A stretch of DNA of 35,756 nt from an uncultured Erysipelotrichaceae bacterium (GCA_902778375.1 CACYXJ010000018.1:1-35756), one strand, 5' to 3'. Shown: positions 6,924 to 14,742, counted from the stretch's first letter. Numbers and translations: made by a program. Notes: generated by a model from the letters alone, not told the origin.

Positions 6924-7535
6924 ATGGACAGAGAACGGCTGGGGAAACAGATTGAATTCATTCTTGAAATCGACAAGGAAAAGGAAATCCTGCGACAGAC
7001 GCACCTGACCGGTCACGGCCGGCGGGAAAACGATGCCGAGCATGCCTGGCATATGGCCATCTGCGCCTGGCTGCTGCAGGAATATGCAAACGAAAAAGTC
7101 GATATCGGAAAGGTCATGCTGATGTGTCTGATCCACGATGTCGTGGAAATCGACGCCGGCGACACGTATGCGTATGACGCTGAAGGCCTCAGGTCGCAGA
7201 AAGAGCGGGAGGAAAAAGCGGCGGACAGGATCTTCGGACTGCTGCCGGACGACCAGAGAGACGCGCTGCGGGCTGTCTTCGAGGAATTCGAGGCATATGA
7301 GACACCGGAAGCGAAATTCGCCCGGGCGATGGACAACTTCCAGCCGTTCCTCCTGAATACCAGCAACGGCGGCGGTGACTGGCGCCAGCACGGTGTCACC
7401 ATCAGCCAGGTTCTCTCACGGCAGTCGAAGACCGCCCTTGGTTCCGAGGAACTGTGCTCCGTGATCCTGGAAACCCTTGAGGAACATGTAAAGGCAGGCA
7501 ATATCATCGAAGACCGGAAAAAAACAGCGGAGTGA
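6924..7535 (+). CDS. HD-domain phosphohydrolase (YfbR/HDDC2-like)
   Basis: A 203-residue metal-dependent phosphohydrolase. The HD motif is complete: ENDAEHAWH (His40, His43), LIHDVVEIDAGDT (His71-Asp72) and a distal Asp in FARAMDNFQPF. ENDAEHAWH followed by HDVVEIDAGD is characteristic of the YfbR/HDDC2 group, known for 5'-deoxynucleotidase activity. A nucleotide-salvage or pool-cleaning role is therefore the best guess, and it suits the divergent Nudix neighbour. The start follows GGAGG seven bases before ATG. The gene ends inside a hairpin shared with the convergent DUF2500-like gene. Confidence 0.85.
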   Translation: MDRERLGKQIEFILEIDKEKEILRQTHLTGHGRRENDAEHAWHMAICAWLLQEYANEKVDIGKVMLMCLIHDVVEIDAGDTYAYDAEGLRSQKEREEKAADRIFGLLPDDQRDALRAVFEEFEAYETPEAKFARAMDNFQPFLLNTSNGGGDWRQHGVTISQVLSRQSKTALGSEELCSVILETLEEHVKAGNIIEDRKKTAE

Positions 7536-7550
7536 TCCGCTGTCTTCTGT
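7517..7550. terminator. Bidirectional terminator between the HD and DUF2500-like genes
   Basis: ACAGCGGA GTGA TCCGCTGT is a perfect 8-bp stem. On the minus strand it is followed by TTTTTTT, a strong terminator for the DUF2500-like gene. On the plus strand the tail is CTTCTGTTTC, weaker. The HD gene's TGA stop lies in the loop. Confidence 0.8.
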
Positions 7551-7560
7551 TTCACTGTAT

Positions 7561-7881
7561 TTATCTGACAAGGAATTTGCGGAACTGGCCTTTTTTATAG
7601 ACCAGCATGCCGTGGGTGTCCGCAGGCAATGCGTAAGTCCCGGCATCCGTCTCCAGGGTGATCTCATCATAGTCATCGGTAAACTGGAAGACGACATGGT
7701 ATGCCGTATGCGGGGCGGCACTGCCGGCAGCGGCATGATCCGGATCAGAGGAATCCCCGGAACTGACCGTCCATTTGTCGAGAATAAACGCTTCCCGTCT
7801 GATCTCGTCGTCGACAGCAACAAAATAGAAGATGGAACCGGCTGCGACAGCCAGCAGCAACAGGGTCAAAATGGCAAGCAT
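7561..7881 (-). CDS. Small membrane protein, DUF2500-like
   Basis: A 106-residue protein with an N-terminal hydrophobic helix (LTLLLLAVAAGSIFYFVAV, about residues 4-22) and a soluble remainder. The ending pattern YHVVFQFTDDYDEITLET followed by GMLVYKKGQF resembles the DUF2500 family, whose function is unknown. The domain would face outside if the helix acts as an uncleaved anchor. The start at 7881 follows GGGAGGT nine bases upstream; a longer frame to 7908 overlaps this site. The gene is monocistronic. Confidence 0.65.
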   Translation of the reverse strand: MLAILTLLLLAVAAGSIFYFVAVDDEIRREAFILDKWTVSSGDSSDPDHAAAGSAAPHTAYHVVFQFTDDYDEITLETDAGTYALPADTHGMLVYKKGQFRKFLVR

Positions 7882-7955
7882 TCTACATGTACCTCCCGCC
7901 GAACACACTTCAGCTGTTGTTTCTATTATAACGCCTTAACGGCAGTTCAAAACAG

Positions 7956-7990
7956 TTGTGCATTAAAACCAAACTGATAAAATATAGTCC
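7956..7990 (+). promoter_or_regulatory. Promoter of the first MATE gene, nearly leaderless
   Basis: TTGTGC and the extended -10 TGATAAAAT (TAAAAT at 7978-7983) are about 16 bp apart. Transcription should begin near 7990, two bases before the ATG at 7992. No ribosome site is present. Confidence 0.5.
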
Positions 7991-7991
7991 T

Positions 7992-9332
7992 ATGGATGAA
8001 AGTCTTCTGATGACTTCCGGTGACTACCGGAAAAAAATCATATATTTCGCCCTTCCGATCTTTCTCGGGAACCTGTTCCAGCAGTTCTACAACACCGCGG
8101 ATTCACTGATCGTCGGCAATTTCCTCGGCAGCAGCGCCCTGGCAGCAGTCAGTTCCACCGGTTCCCTGATCTTCCTTCTGATCGGCTTTTTTCTCGGCTT
8201 CTCCTCCGGTTCCGGTGTCATCATCGCCCGCGAGATCGGTGCCCGCAACGATGAGAATACCACTCTGGCCGTACATACGGCAGTAACGCTGGGCATCATG
8301 TTTTCCGTCGGCATGACGGTATGCGGGGTGTTCTTCGCCGAGCCGATGCTGCACATGATCGGCATTCCCGAAAGCGTCTTTCCGGAAGCCTCTCTGTATG
8401 TGCGCATCTATTTTGCCGGATCGACGGGTCTTGTCATGTACAATATCATGGTCGGTATCCTGCAGGCGGCAGGCGACAGCCGTCATCCCCTGTACTATCT
8501 GATTGCTTCATCCCTGATCAATATCGTTCTCGACCTGCTGTTCATCGCCGTCTTCCACATGGGCGTGGAAGGTGCCGCGACTGCCACGATCATTTCCCAG
8601 TTTGTCAGCATGTTCCTGGTTCTGCACCGGCTCATGCACATCGATTCAGCCTACCGCATCATACCTTCGAAGATCCGCATCGCGCCGCAGTTTCTCAGGG
8701 AGATCTTCGCCTACGGTCTGCCGACTGCCATGCAGGGCTGCGTGATCGACTTCGCCAACCTGATGATCCAGGCCTATATCAATTCCTTCGGTCAGAACGC
8801 CATGGCCGGAATCGGCGCCTATTCCCGTATCGAGGGATTCATGTTCCTGCCGGTCACTGCCTTCGGCATGGCGCTGACGACATTTGTTTCCCAGAATATC
8901 GGCGCCAGACAGAAAGACCGGGCATTCCAAGGCATCCGTTTCGGCACTGTGTGCACACTGATCTCGATCGAACTGATCGGTGTCGCGATCTACGTCTTCG
9001 CGCCGCAGATGATCTCGCTCTTCATTAAGGAGCCGGAAGTCATCTATTACGGTGTGCTGAGAGCCAGGATCTGTTCCCTGTTCTACTTCCTGCTGGGCTT
9101 CTCGCATGTGACTTCCTCGGTCATGAGAGGACTGGGCAAACCGGTTGTGCCGATGGCGGTCATGCTGATCTGCTGGTGCGCGGTCCGTGTCATTGCCATC
9201 ATGCTGCTGGGCGATACATTCCACTCGATCGCCTTTGTCAGCTGGCTGTATCCGATCACCTGGGGTCTGAGTTCCATCGCATATATCATCCAGTACATGC
9301 AGATCAGACGCGAAAGAGCGCTGGAGGCATAA
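7992..9332 (+). CDS. MATE family efflux transporter (first copy)
   Basis: A 446-residue inner-membrane exporter of the multidrug and toxic compound extrusion family, driven by a Na+ or H+ gradient. About 12 hydrophobic helices are visible. Family signs are IFLGNLFQQFYNTADSLIVG near the N terminus and the repeat-half counterpart YGLPTAMQGCVIDFANLMIQ in the middle. The substrate cannot be deduced. The start at 7992 (MDESLLMTSGDYRKK) is chosen because residues from MTSGDYRKKI on match the family; an in-frame ATG at 7956 lies inside the -35 box. There is no ribosome site, so initiation is probably leaderless. It is convergent with a second, only distantly similar MATE gene. Confidence 0.9.
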   Translation: MDESLLMTSGDYRKKIIYFALPIFLGNLFQQFYNTADSLIVGNFLGSSALAAVSSTGSLIFLLIGFFLGFSSGSGVIIAREIGARNDENTTLAVHTAVTLGIMFSVGMTVCGVFFAEPMLHMIGIPESVFPEASLYVRIYFAGSTGLVMYNIMVGILQAAGDSRHPLYYLIASSLINIVLDLLFIAVFHMGVEGAATATIISQFVSMFLVLHRLMHIDSAYRIIPSKIRIAPQFLREIFAYGLPTAMQGCVIDFANLMIQAYINSFGQNAMAGIGAYSRIEGFMFLPVTAFGMALTTFVSQNIGARQKDRAFQGIRFGTVCTLISIELIGVAIYVFAPQMISLFIKEPEVIYYGVLRARICSLFYFLLGFSHVTSSVMRGLGKPVVPMAVMLICWCAVRVIAIMLLGDTFHSIAFVSWLYPITWGLSSIAYIIQYMQIRRERALEA

Positions 9333-9334
9333 TT

Positions 9335-9356
9335 AAAAACCGGTCAGAAGACCGGC
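9335..9356 (-). terminator. Terminator of the second MATE gene
   Basis: On the minus strand CCGGTC TTCT GACCGG is followed by TTTTTAATT. There is no T-run on the plus strand, so it mainly serves the minus-strand gene. Confidence 0.75.
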
Positions 9357-9363
9357 ATGGGTA

Positions 9364-10713
9364 TCAGTATATGGAATCTGCTTCTTCGGCAAGCAGGTTC
9401 TTTTTCATCTGCAGATATAGGAATATAGCCGCAAGACATGCCGTCCCGTCCGCGACCGGCACTGCCGCCCAGACTTTCAGGACATCATGGAACATTGCCG
9501 ACAGCAGCCAGAATGATGAGACCGGCATCACAAAGCCGCGCAGAATATTGACGACAAGGGCAAAGCGGGCATGACGCAGCGCCTGCATAGCAGAGCCCAG
9601 GATCACGCACACACCGCCGAAGACCAGGGAAATGACACAGGTCCTGATGGCCGTGACACCGATCGCCCGCAGACCTTCGGAAGCACTGAACAGATCGAGA
9701 AGCGTGTTGGGAATCAGTTCCAGGACTACAGTCAGGACCGCCATCAGCGACAGGATGATCGTCAGAGCATAGCGGATCGTTCCCCAGACACGGTCATAGC
9801 GGCGGGTGCCGTTGTTGTAGGAAAGGATCGGAACCATGCCGTTGTTCATGCCGAATGCCGGCATGAAGCAGAAGTTCTGCAGTTTCAGCCAGATGCCGTA
9901 AACAGCCGTGGCTGTCGTGCTGTACTGCAGCAGGATCTGGTTGATGAAGAAGGAACTCATCGAAGCAAGACCCATGGTGATCATCGACGGAAAGCCGATC
10001 GAATAGATTTCCTTGACTGCCGGCAGGTCGGGATGAAGAATCTTCTGCCGGTCAAAGGTGATCCAGTGATTGCGGTTGTGATTGAACCAGAAAGCAAGAC
10101 AGGCGGCAAAGATCTGCCCCAGCACGGTAGCAAGGGCGGCGCCGGCGATACCCAGTTTCGGGAACGGTCCGATACCGAAGATCAGCAGCGGATCGAAGAT
10201 GATATTGAAGATCGCTCCGCCTGCCTGGGCGATCATCGCCAGGGAAGCAAAGCCTGAAGACGTCAGCATCTTTTCGAACAGCACGCCGAAGAACATGCCG
10301 AAACTGACAGCCCATACGATCGACAGATACTGCGTTCCCCCTTCCACGATTTCCGCGACATTTGTCTGCATCGTATAGAAGGTATGGGTAAATGTCAGTC
10401 CCAGCACGATAAAGACAGCCGTGTAGCAGAGACACAGGAAGATGCCGGTATTGGCAAGGGCGTCCGCCCTGTCCTGCTGTTTCCTTGCCATGGCGCGGGA
10501 AATGCTGGCGCTGATGCCGACACCGGTGCCGATGCCGATCGCACCCATGATCTGCTGCATCGGAAATGCCAGCGACACGGCCGCCAGGGCATTTTCCGAG
10601 ATCCTTGCGACAAACATCGAGTCGACAATGTTATATAAGGCCTGGATGAAGAAGGACATCATCATCGGTATGGCCATGCTCATCAGCAGCGGGAAAACCG
10701 GCATGGTGCCCAT
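9364..10713 (-). CDS. MATE family efflux transporter (second copy)
   Basis: A 449-residue, 12-helix MATE exporter. Its signature differs from the first copy: PLLMSMAIPMMMSFFIQALY followed by NIVDSMFVARI, and GVGISASISRAMARK. The start given (ATG 10713) follows only a weak AGGA. A better ribosome site (AGAGGT) precedes an in-frame ATG at 10749, but that frame meets TAG at codon 9: MEKNENRP, stop, ENKMGTMP. ENKMG is a common beginning in this family, so the ancestral start may have been upstream, with translation now restarting at 10713. Everything downstream is intact, so the gene should still work. Confidence 0.85.
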   Translation of the reverse strand: MGTMPVFPLLMSMAIPMMMSFFIQALYNIVDSMFVARISENALAAVSLAFPMQQIMGAIGIGTGVGISASISRAMARKQQDRADALANTGIFLCLCYTAVFIVLGLTFTHTFYTMQTNVAEIVEGGTQYLSIVWAVSFGMFFGVLFEKMLTSSGFASLAMIAQAGGAIFNIIFDPLLIFGIGPFPKLGIAGAALATVLGQIFAACLAFWFNHNRNHWITFDRQKILHPDLPAVKEIYSIGFPSMITMGLASMSSFFINQILLQYSTTATAVYGIWLKLQNFCFMPAFGMNNGMVPILSYNNGTRRYDRVWGTIRYALTIILSLMAVLTVVLELIPNTLLDLFSASEGLRAIGVTAIRTCVISLVFGGVCVILGSAMQALRHARFALVVNILRGFVMPVSSFWLLSAMFHDVLKVWAAVPVADGTACLAAIFLYLQMKKNLLAEEADSIY

Positions 10714-10722
10714 CTTGTTTTC

Positions 10723-10749
10723 CTACGGTCTGTTTTCGTTTTTTTCCAT
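10723..10749 (-). other. Eight-codon upstream reading frame before the second MATE gene
   Basis: ATG at 10749 with AGAGGT seven bases upstream encodes MEKNENRP and ends in TAG (10723-10725), nine bases before the MATE ATG in the same frame. The stop forms part of the weak ribosome site TAGGA of the MATE gene. It may be a leader peptide that couples translation, or the remnant of a nonsense-mutated original N terminus. Confidence 0.5.
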
Positions 10750-10813
10750 TGATTACCTCTTTCGACCATCCTATTCTATCCGAAACAGAAAAAAAGTGCA
10801 TGAATCTGCCCGA

Positions 10814-10840
10814 AGAAAAAAGCAGGCAGCGCCTGCTTGG
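10814..10840 (-). terminator. Terminator of the MBL-fold hydrolase gene
   Basis: On the minus strand AAGCAGGC GCT GCCTGCTT is followed by TTTTCTTC, just past the hydrolase stop codon. Confidence 0.85.
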
Positions 10841-10842
10841 TC

Positions 10843-11655
10843 TCATAATGATTCAGCCCGGTAGACAATGCGGCATCTGCCGGAATTCATTGCCTTGGCG
10901 GGACGGCCGAGGAATACGACGTCTTCGGCTTCCTCGCCGGCCAGAGCCTTTTCACAGGCGGCGATGACATCATCCCGCACGCTCTTTGGCTGGGAGGTAA
11001 TCAGCGGCATGCCGGCATAGCCAAGATGGCCGTTGAAGTCCTGATCGAAGAGGTCCTCCATCGCCTTGATCCGTTCGGCCGTATGTTTCAGTTCCGCCAC
11101 CGGCCGGTCAAGGCACAGGGTATTGATGTTGCATGCGTCGCCGCTGAAGTGAATGCGGTTTTTGCGGTCCAGCAAGGTGATCGATCCGGCCGTATGTCCG
11201 GGCATGAAAAAGACTTCCAGCTGCCGGCCGCCAAGGTCGAAGACATCTCCCTCGCTGACCGGTTTCATTTCCGGAATATTCTGCCATCTGCGCACCTGGC
11301 CGGGATCGACCTCGAATGCCCCGTCCTTATCCATGGAATGCAGCGAGCCGGCATAGTGACGGCGTTCCTCATATGTCAGATCTTTCGCCCGCTGCATATC
11401 CGCTTCATGGATATACACGGTTTCGAACTGGTCCATGCCGCCGGCATGATCGACATGCCCGTGTGTCAGAACGACATCATACGGTAGTTCTGTCAGAGAT
11501 GCCACGAGTCCTTTCAGGTCGCAGAGTCCGGTGCCGGTGTCGATCAGCAGCGCCCGCTCCTTTCCGACACACAGAAACATGGCATTCATGCCGAATTCAT
11601 TGATTGCATAGGTGTCCGGTGCGATTTCCGTCACCAGCGGTGTTTTCATTCCCAC
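10843..11655 (-). CDS. MBL-fold metallo-hydrolase
   Basis: A 270-residue metallo-beta-lactamase-fold hydrolase. The zinc-binding motif is LTHGHVDHAGG (HxHxDH), followed by GHTAGSITL (His) and FSGDACN (Asp). It belongs to the glyoxalase II-like general group that hydrolyses thioesters or phosphoesters; there is no sign of a secreted beta-lactamase. GTG at 11655 is chosen because GAGGG lies seven bases before it; an ATG two codons later is possible but its spacing is poor. The gene stands alone and diverges from the repressor/protease/polymerase operon. Confidence 0.85.
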   Translation of the reverse strand: MGMKTPLVTEIAPDTYAINEFGMNAMFLCVGKERALLIDTGTGLCDLKGLVASLTELPYDVVLTHGHVDHAGGMDQFETVYIHEADMQRAKDLTYEERRHYAGSLHSMDKDGAFEVDPGQVRRWQNIPEMKPVSEGDVFDLGGRQLEVFFMPGHTAGSITLLDRKNRIHFSGDACNINTLCLDRPVAELKHTAERIKAMEDLFDQDFNGHLGYAGMPLITSQPKSVRDDVIAACEKALAGEEAEDVVFLGRPAKAMNSGRCRIVYRAESL

Positions 11656-11748
11656 GATTATTCCCTCTTTCGTTTTTTATCACTCACATCATACATAGGA
11701 ATCCGCCGTTCCTTCAAGCGCTGTTTCCTCACTGTACACTTTCATGCA

Positions 11749-11763
11749 CTCTGCCGCAGAGTC
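11749..11763. promoter_or_regulatory. Short inverted repeat upstream of the XRE operon
   Basis: ACTCTG CCG CAGAGT is a perfect 6-bp inverted repeat in the gap between the MBL gene and the XRE promoter. Its role is unknown. The rest of 11656-11806 holds no gene that I can support. Confidence 0.25.
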
Positions 11764-11806
11764 CGGGGATGTATGCTTCAGATGACATGTATTCTGCCGC
11801 AAAGGA

Positions 11807-11835
11807 TTGACATCTTTCATATGCAACTGTACGAT
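11807..11835 (+). promoter_or_regulatory. Promoter of the XRE/ImmA/polymerase/YolD operon
   Basis: A consensus TTGACA (11807-11812) and TACGAT (11830-11835) at exactly 17 bp. Transcription should start near 11842, just before the operator palindrome. This is the only -35 box in the window that is perfect and lies directly before a repressor gene. Confidence 0.75.
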
Positions 11836-11863
11836 AAGGATAGATGTTGCGTATTATACGCAA
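11823..11863. promoter_or_regulatory. Probable operator: 17-bp palindrome plus an upstream half site
   Basis: TTGCGTA TTA TACGCAA (11847-11863) is a perfect 7-3-7 palindrome at about +6 to +22 of the predicted transcript. A GCAAC half site (11823-11827) pairs in inverted orientation with GTTGC (11846-11850) on the other side of the -10 box. A repressor bound to either element would block the promoter. The XRE protein encoded just downstream is the natural candidate. No Bacillus-type LexA box (GAAC, four bases, GTTC) was found here. Confidence 0.65.
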
Positions 11864-11886
11864 GTTGAACGATGGAGGCATACAGT

Positions 11887-12285
11887 ATGGATTTCAGCGA
11901 GAAAATCAGAACTGCCAGAATCGCCAGGCAGTGGTCGCAGAAGGATCTGGCCGAAAAGACCGGCATTTCCCTGCGCACGATACAGAATTACGAACTCGGC
12001 AGCCGGCTGCCGAAAAAGCAGGAGACATACACGCTGCTGGCGGAAGTGCTCGGTATCGAGGAAAGCAGTCTGCTGGACGAAAACGTTTCATTTGTCCTGC
12101 GGGCGAATGAGCGCTACGGCAGCAATGCCATGAAGCAGGCACTTGACCTGGTGGCGGATGTCAGGGCTCTGTGGGCCGGCGGCGAAATGGCGGAGGAAGA
12201 TATGGACGAAATCATGCGGGCCATGCAGGAAGCCTACTGGGAGGCGAAGGAAAACAACCGCAGAAGGAAAGCGGAAAAGCAATGA
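11887..12285 (+). CDS. XRE-family transcriptional regulator (ImmR/DdrO-like)
   Basis: A 132-residue protein with an N-terminal helix-turn-helix at about residues 5-60 (IRTARIARQWSQKDLAEKTG, then ISLRTIQNYELG). A helical C-terminal half (about 75-132) probably serves dimerisation and protease recognition. The start at 11887 follows GGAGG eight bases upstream, better than the ATG at 11872 inside that site. The stop overlaps the start of the ImmA/IrrE gene (ATGA), so repressor and protease are made together. By analogy with ImmR/ImmA of ICEBs1 and DdrO/IrrE of Deinococcus, it is likely the repressor of its own operon and the substrate of the next gene product. Confidence 0.85.
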   Translation: MDFSEKIRTARIARQWSQKDLAEKTGISLRTIQNYELGSRLPKKQETYTLLAEVLGIEESSLLDENVSFVLRANERYGSNAMKQALDLVADVRALWAGGEMAEEDMDEIMRAMQEAYWEAKENNRRRKAEKQ

Positions 12286-12812
12286 AAACCGCGAAATCCC
12301 TCGCCCGGCTGCTGATCCGCAGATATCACACCGGCGATCCTTTTCAGCTTGCCAGACTGCTGAACATTCCGGTGAAATTCATTGACACCAGACAGCAGAA
12401 AGGCTTCTGCCGGATCATCCTGAAGAATCCCTTCATCTTCATCAACCGAAACATGAGCGAACAGATGCAGCGCATGACCTGCGCCCATGAACTGGGCCAC
12501 CTTCTGCTGCACCGGCAGCTTCTGACACAGAAGCAGTGGCTGCTGGAAATGGAACTGTTCGACATACAGAACGATACCGAATACGAAGCAAATGTATTCG
12601 CCGCCCAACTGCTGATCGACGAAAAGGAACTGATGGAGCTTTCCGAGCGCGGCTGCGACATGATCGCTGCTGCCGCCGCTCTTGATGTCAATGTCAATCT
12701 GCTGATGATCCGTCTTCTGGAACTGCAGAAGGAAGGCAGAAACATCAATGTCCCCTTCCGTCCCGGCAATGACTTTCTCGGCAGCATCGCCGACAAGGCG
12801 GACGCGATTTAG
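12282..12812 (+). CDS. ImmA/IrrE-family metallopeptidase
   Basis: A 176-residue cytoplasmic zinc protease. The active site is CAHELGHLLLH with His69, Glu70 and His73. A third ligand is likely in DTEYEANVFAAQLL (Glu102 or Glu100), the family's second motif. Known relatives (ImmA, IrrE/PprI) cleave an XRE repressor after DNA damage, and the repressor is usually encoded next to them, as here with a 4-bp ATGA overlap. There is no C-terminal GAF-like sensor domain as in Deinococcus IrrE, so the damage signal must enter another way. The polymerase gene follows after about 20 bases. Confidence 0.9.
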   Translation: MKTAKSLARLLIRRYHTGDPFQLARLLNIPVKFIDTRQQKGFCRIILKNPFIFINRNMSEQMQRMTCAHELGHLLLHRQLLTQKQWLLEMELFDIQNDTEYEANVFAAQLLIDEKELMELSERGCDMIAAAAALDVNVNLLMIRLLELQKEGRNINVPFRPGNDFLGSIADKADAI

Positions 12813-12832
12813 AAAAAGGAGGAATGCAGACA

Positions 12833-14248
12833 ATGAGCAGTCACGAAGAATCAGGACATACCTATGTCTGCATCGATCTGAAATCCTATTACGCTTCGGT
12901 GGAATGCGTTGCCCGCGGTCTTGACCCGCTGCAGGCATGTCTGCTGGTGGCGGATGAAAGCCGCTCGGACAAGACGATCTGTCTTGCCGTATCACCGGCA
13001 CTCAAAAAACTGGGCATCCCCGGACGGCCGCGTCTTTTTGAAGCGAAGCAGAAGATCCGGGAATACGAGCGGAAAAACCGCACCAGACTCTCCTATATCA
13101 TTGCCGTGCCGCGGATGGCGGAATACGAACGGGTATCCGCATTGATCTATTCTGTCTATCTGCGCTACGCCGCCGCCGAGGACATTCACGTCTACAGCAT
13201 CGACGAATGCTTTATCGACGTCACGGCATATCTTCATTTTTACCGGAACGAAGCGGCGGAAAAAGGTATCAGCCCGGCAAGGCTGATGACTGTCACGATG
13301 ATCCGCGATGTATTGAAAACGACCGGCATCACGGCGACAGCCGGCATCGGAACCAATCTGTACCTTGCAAAGGTCGCCATGGATATCGTCGCCAAGAAGG
13401 CAGCTGCCGACAAAGACGGCGTGCGGATCGCCGAACTGGACGAACTTTCCTACCGGCGCATTCTCTGGAAACATCAGCCGCTGACGGATTTCTGGCAGAT
13501 CGGTCCCGGCAAGATGAACCGGCTGCACCGCTTCGGCCTGTACACGATGGGCGAGATCGCGGCGATGTCCTATGTCAACGAAGAGTTCTTCTATAAGACA
13601 TTCGGCATCGACGGCGAGATCCTGATCGACCATGCCTGGGGTATCGAACCGGTATCCATGCCGGATATCAAAAACTACCGGTCCTCCTCCACCAGTCTCA
13701 GCAGCGGTCAGGTCCTGCCCCGCCCCTATCATTACCGGGAAGCACGTCTCGTGCTTGCGGAAATGATCGACGGCCTGTGCCTCGATCTTTGCCGTAAAAA
13801 CCTGACTGCCCGCGTGTTTACATTCTGGATCGGATACGATCCGCTTTCCCTGGAGGCTGTTTCCGATTACAGCGGTCCGCTGACGGTCGATTTCTATGGC
13901 CGTCTGAGTCCCGCCCATACCGGCGGCACGGTCCGTTTCGACAACCGTACCGACAGCCGCGAACGTATCTCGACCGCCCTTCTGGAGCTGTTCGAGAGGA
14001 AAAGCGACCGCCGGCTTCTCGTCCGCCGGCTTGGCGTCTGCGCCGCTGACACGGTTCACGGCAGCGGCATTCTCCAGCTGGATTTCTTTACCGACTATGA
14101 AGCCCTGCGGAAGGAAAAGAATCTGCAGCTTGCCATGCTTGAGATCCGCCGCCGCTATGGCAGCGACGCCGTTGTCCGCGGCATGAATCTGCTGGAAGGA
14201 GCGACGGCGATCGAAAGAAGCCGGCAGATCGGCGGTCACAGGGCTTGA
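12833..14248 (+). CDS. Y-family DNA polymerase (UmuC/UvrX-like)
   Basis: A 471-residue translesion polymerase. The catalytic palm residues are present: Asp15 in CIDLKSYYASVE and the pair Asp124-Glu125 in YSIDECFIDV. ATAGIGTNLYLAKVAMD is the usual DNA-contacting segment, and a thumb/little-finger region follows (LPRPYHYREARLVLAEM). The group is the Gram-positive UvrX/YqjW type, often paired with YolD-like proteins. It inserts nucleotides opposite damaged bases with low fidelity. The start at 12833 is preferred because an ATG at 12824 touches the GGAGG site. It is the third gene of the repressor/protease operon; a YolD-like gene follows by 20 bases. Confidence 0.9.
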   Translation: MSSHEESGHTYVCIDLKSYYASVECVARGLDPLQACLLVADESRSDKTICLAVSPALKKLGIPGRPRLFEAKQKIREYERKNRTRLSYIIAVPRMAEYERVSALIYSVYLRYAAAEDIHVYSIDECFIDVTAYLHFYRNEAAEKGISPARLMTVTMIRDVLKTTGITATAGIGTNLYLAKVAMDIVAKKAAADKDGVRIAELDELSYRRILWKHQPLTDFWQIGPGKMNRLHRFGLYTMGEIAAMSYVNEEFFYKTFGIDGEILIDHAWGIEPVSMPDIKNYRSSSTSLSSGQVLPRPYHYREARLVLAEMIDGLCLDLCRKNLTARVFTFWIGYDPLSLEAVSDYSGPLTVDFYGRLSPAHTGGTVRFDNRTDSRERISTALLELFERKSDRRLLVRRLGVCAADTVHGSGILQLDFFTDYEALRKEKNLQLAMLEIRRRYGSDAVVRGMNLLEGATAIERSRQIGGHRA

Positions 14249-14268
14249 TTCATAAAAGGACTGTCATA

Positions 14269-14739
14269 ATGAAAAACAATGAACTGCCGGAAATTTCCGA
14301 CGACGAATATGAATCCCTTTCCCGCCGCGGCCGGCCGCAGCATCAGGGTGACTATTTTTCCCTCCGCCATCCGGCGATGCCGGCGGGAAAACGGGCCAAG
14401 ATCTTCGCTCCCTTTGCGGCATTGACGGGATTTTCGGAAGAAATTGCCGGCAAGGAAAAACTGTACGAAGTGCGGCCGGAAAAAGATGAGGAAACCATTG
14501 CCGCACTGGATCAGAGCCTGCATATCCTGCAGGAGAGGATCCGTTTTCATCCGGCGGCGGAAATCATCTTCTTCCAGCCATGCGAAGACCGGAATCATGA
14601 GGCATATGGCATTCTCGGCAGCAGGGAAACCATTGCCGGACCCGTACAGGAAATGGATGTCATCCGCAGGTTTCTGCGCATCGGCGGCAGAGTGATTTCC
14701 TTCGATGATCTGCTGACTGTACAGCTGGCGGATGCATGA
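14269..14739 (+). CDS. YolD-like protein
   Basis: A 156-residue cytoplasmic protein of the YolD-like family. The family sign is DYFSLRHPAMPAGKRAKIF followed by APFAALTGF, at about residues 35-60. YolD-like proteins occur beside UvrX-type polymerases in Bacillus phages and genomes and were proposed as functional analogues of UmuD, but the biochemistry is unproven. The C-terminal part carries IIFFQPCEDRNHEAYGI, also seen in longer members. The start follows AAAGGA eight bases upstream. It is the last gene of the cassette; no terminator is evident before the next promoter at 14743. Confidence 0.8.
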   Translation: MKNNELPEISDDEYESLSRRGRPQHQGDYFSLRHPAMPAGKRAKIFAPFAALTGFSEEIAGKEKLYEVRPEKDEETIAALDQSLHILQERIRFHPAAEIIFFQPCEDRNHEAYGILGSRETIAGPVQEMDVIRRFLRIGGRVISFDDLLTVQLADA

Positions 14740-14742
14740 GCG

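Noticed and set aside
7992..10713. Tandem duplication of a MATE gene
   Set aside because: The two copies are convergent and differ in their signature segments, so they are separate subfamilies, not a recent duplication.
12992..14239. Open frame of 415 codons opposite the Y-family polymerase
   Set aside because: Antisense to a gene with intact catalytic motifs; no ribosome site or recognisable domain.
11807..14739. Prophage or ICE immunity region
   Set aside because: XRE plus ImmA is typical of ICEs, but no integrase, excisionase, structural or conjugation gene is present and base composition matches the surroundings.
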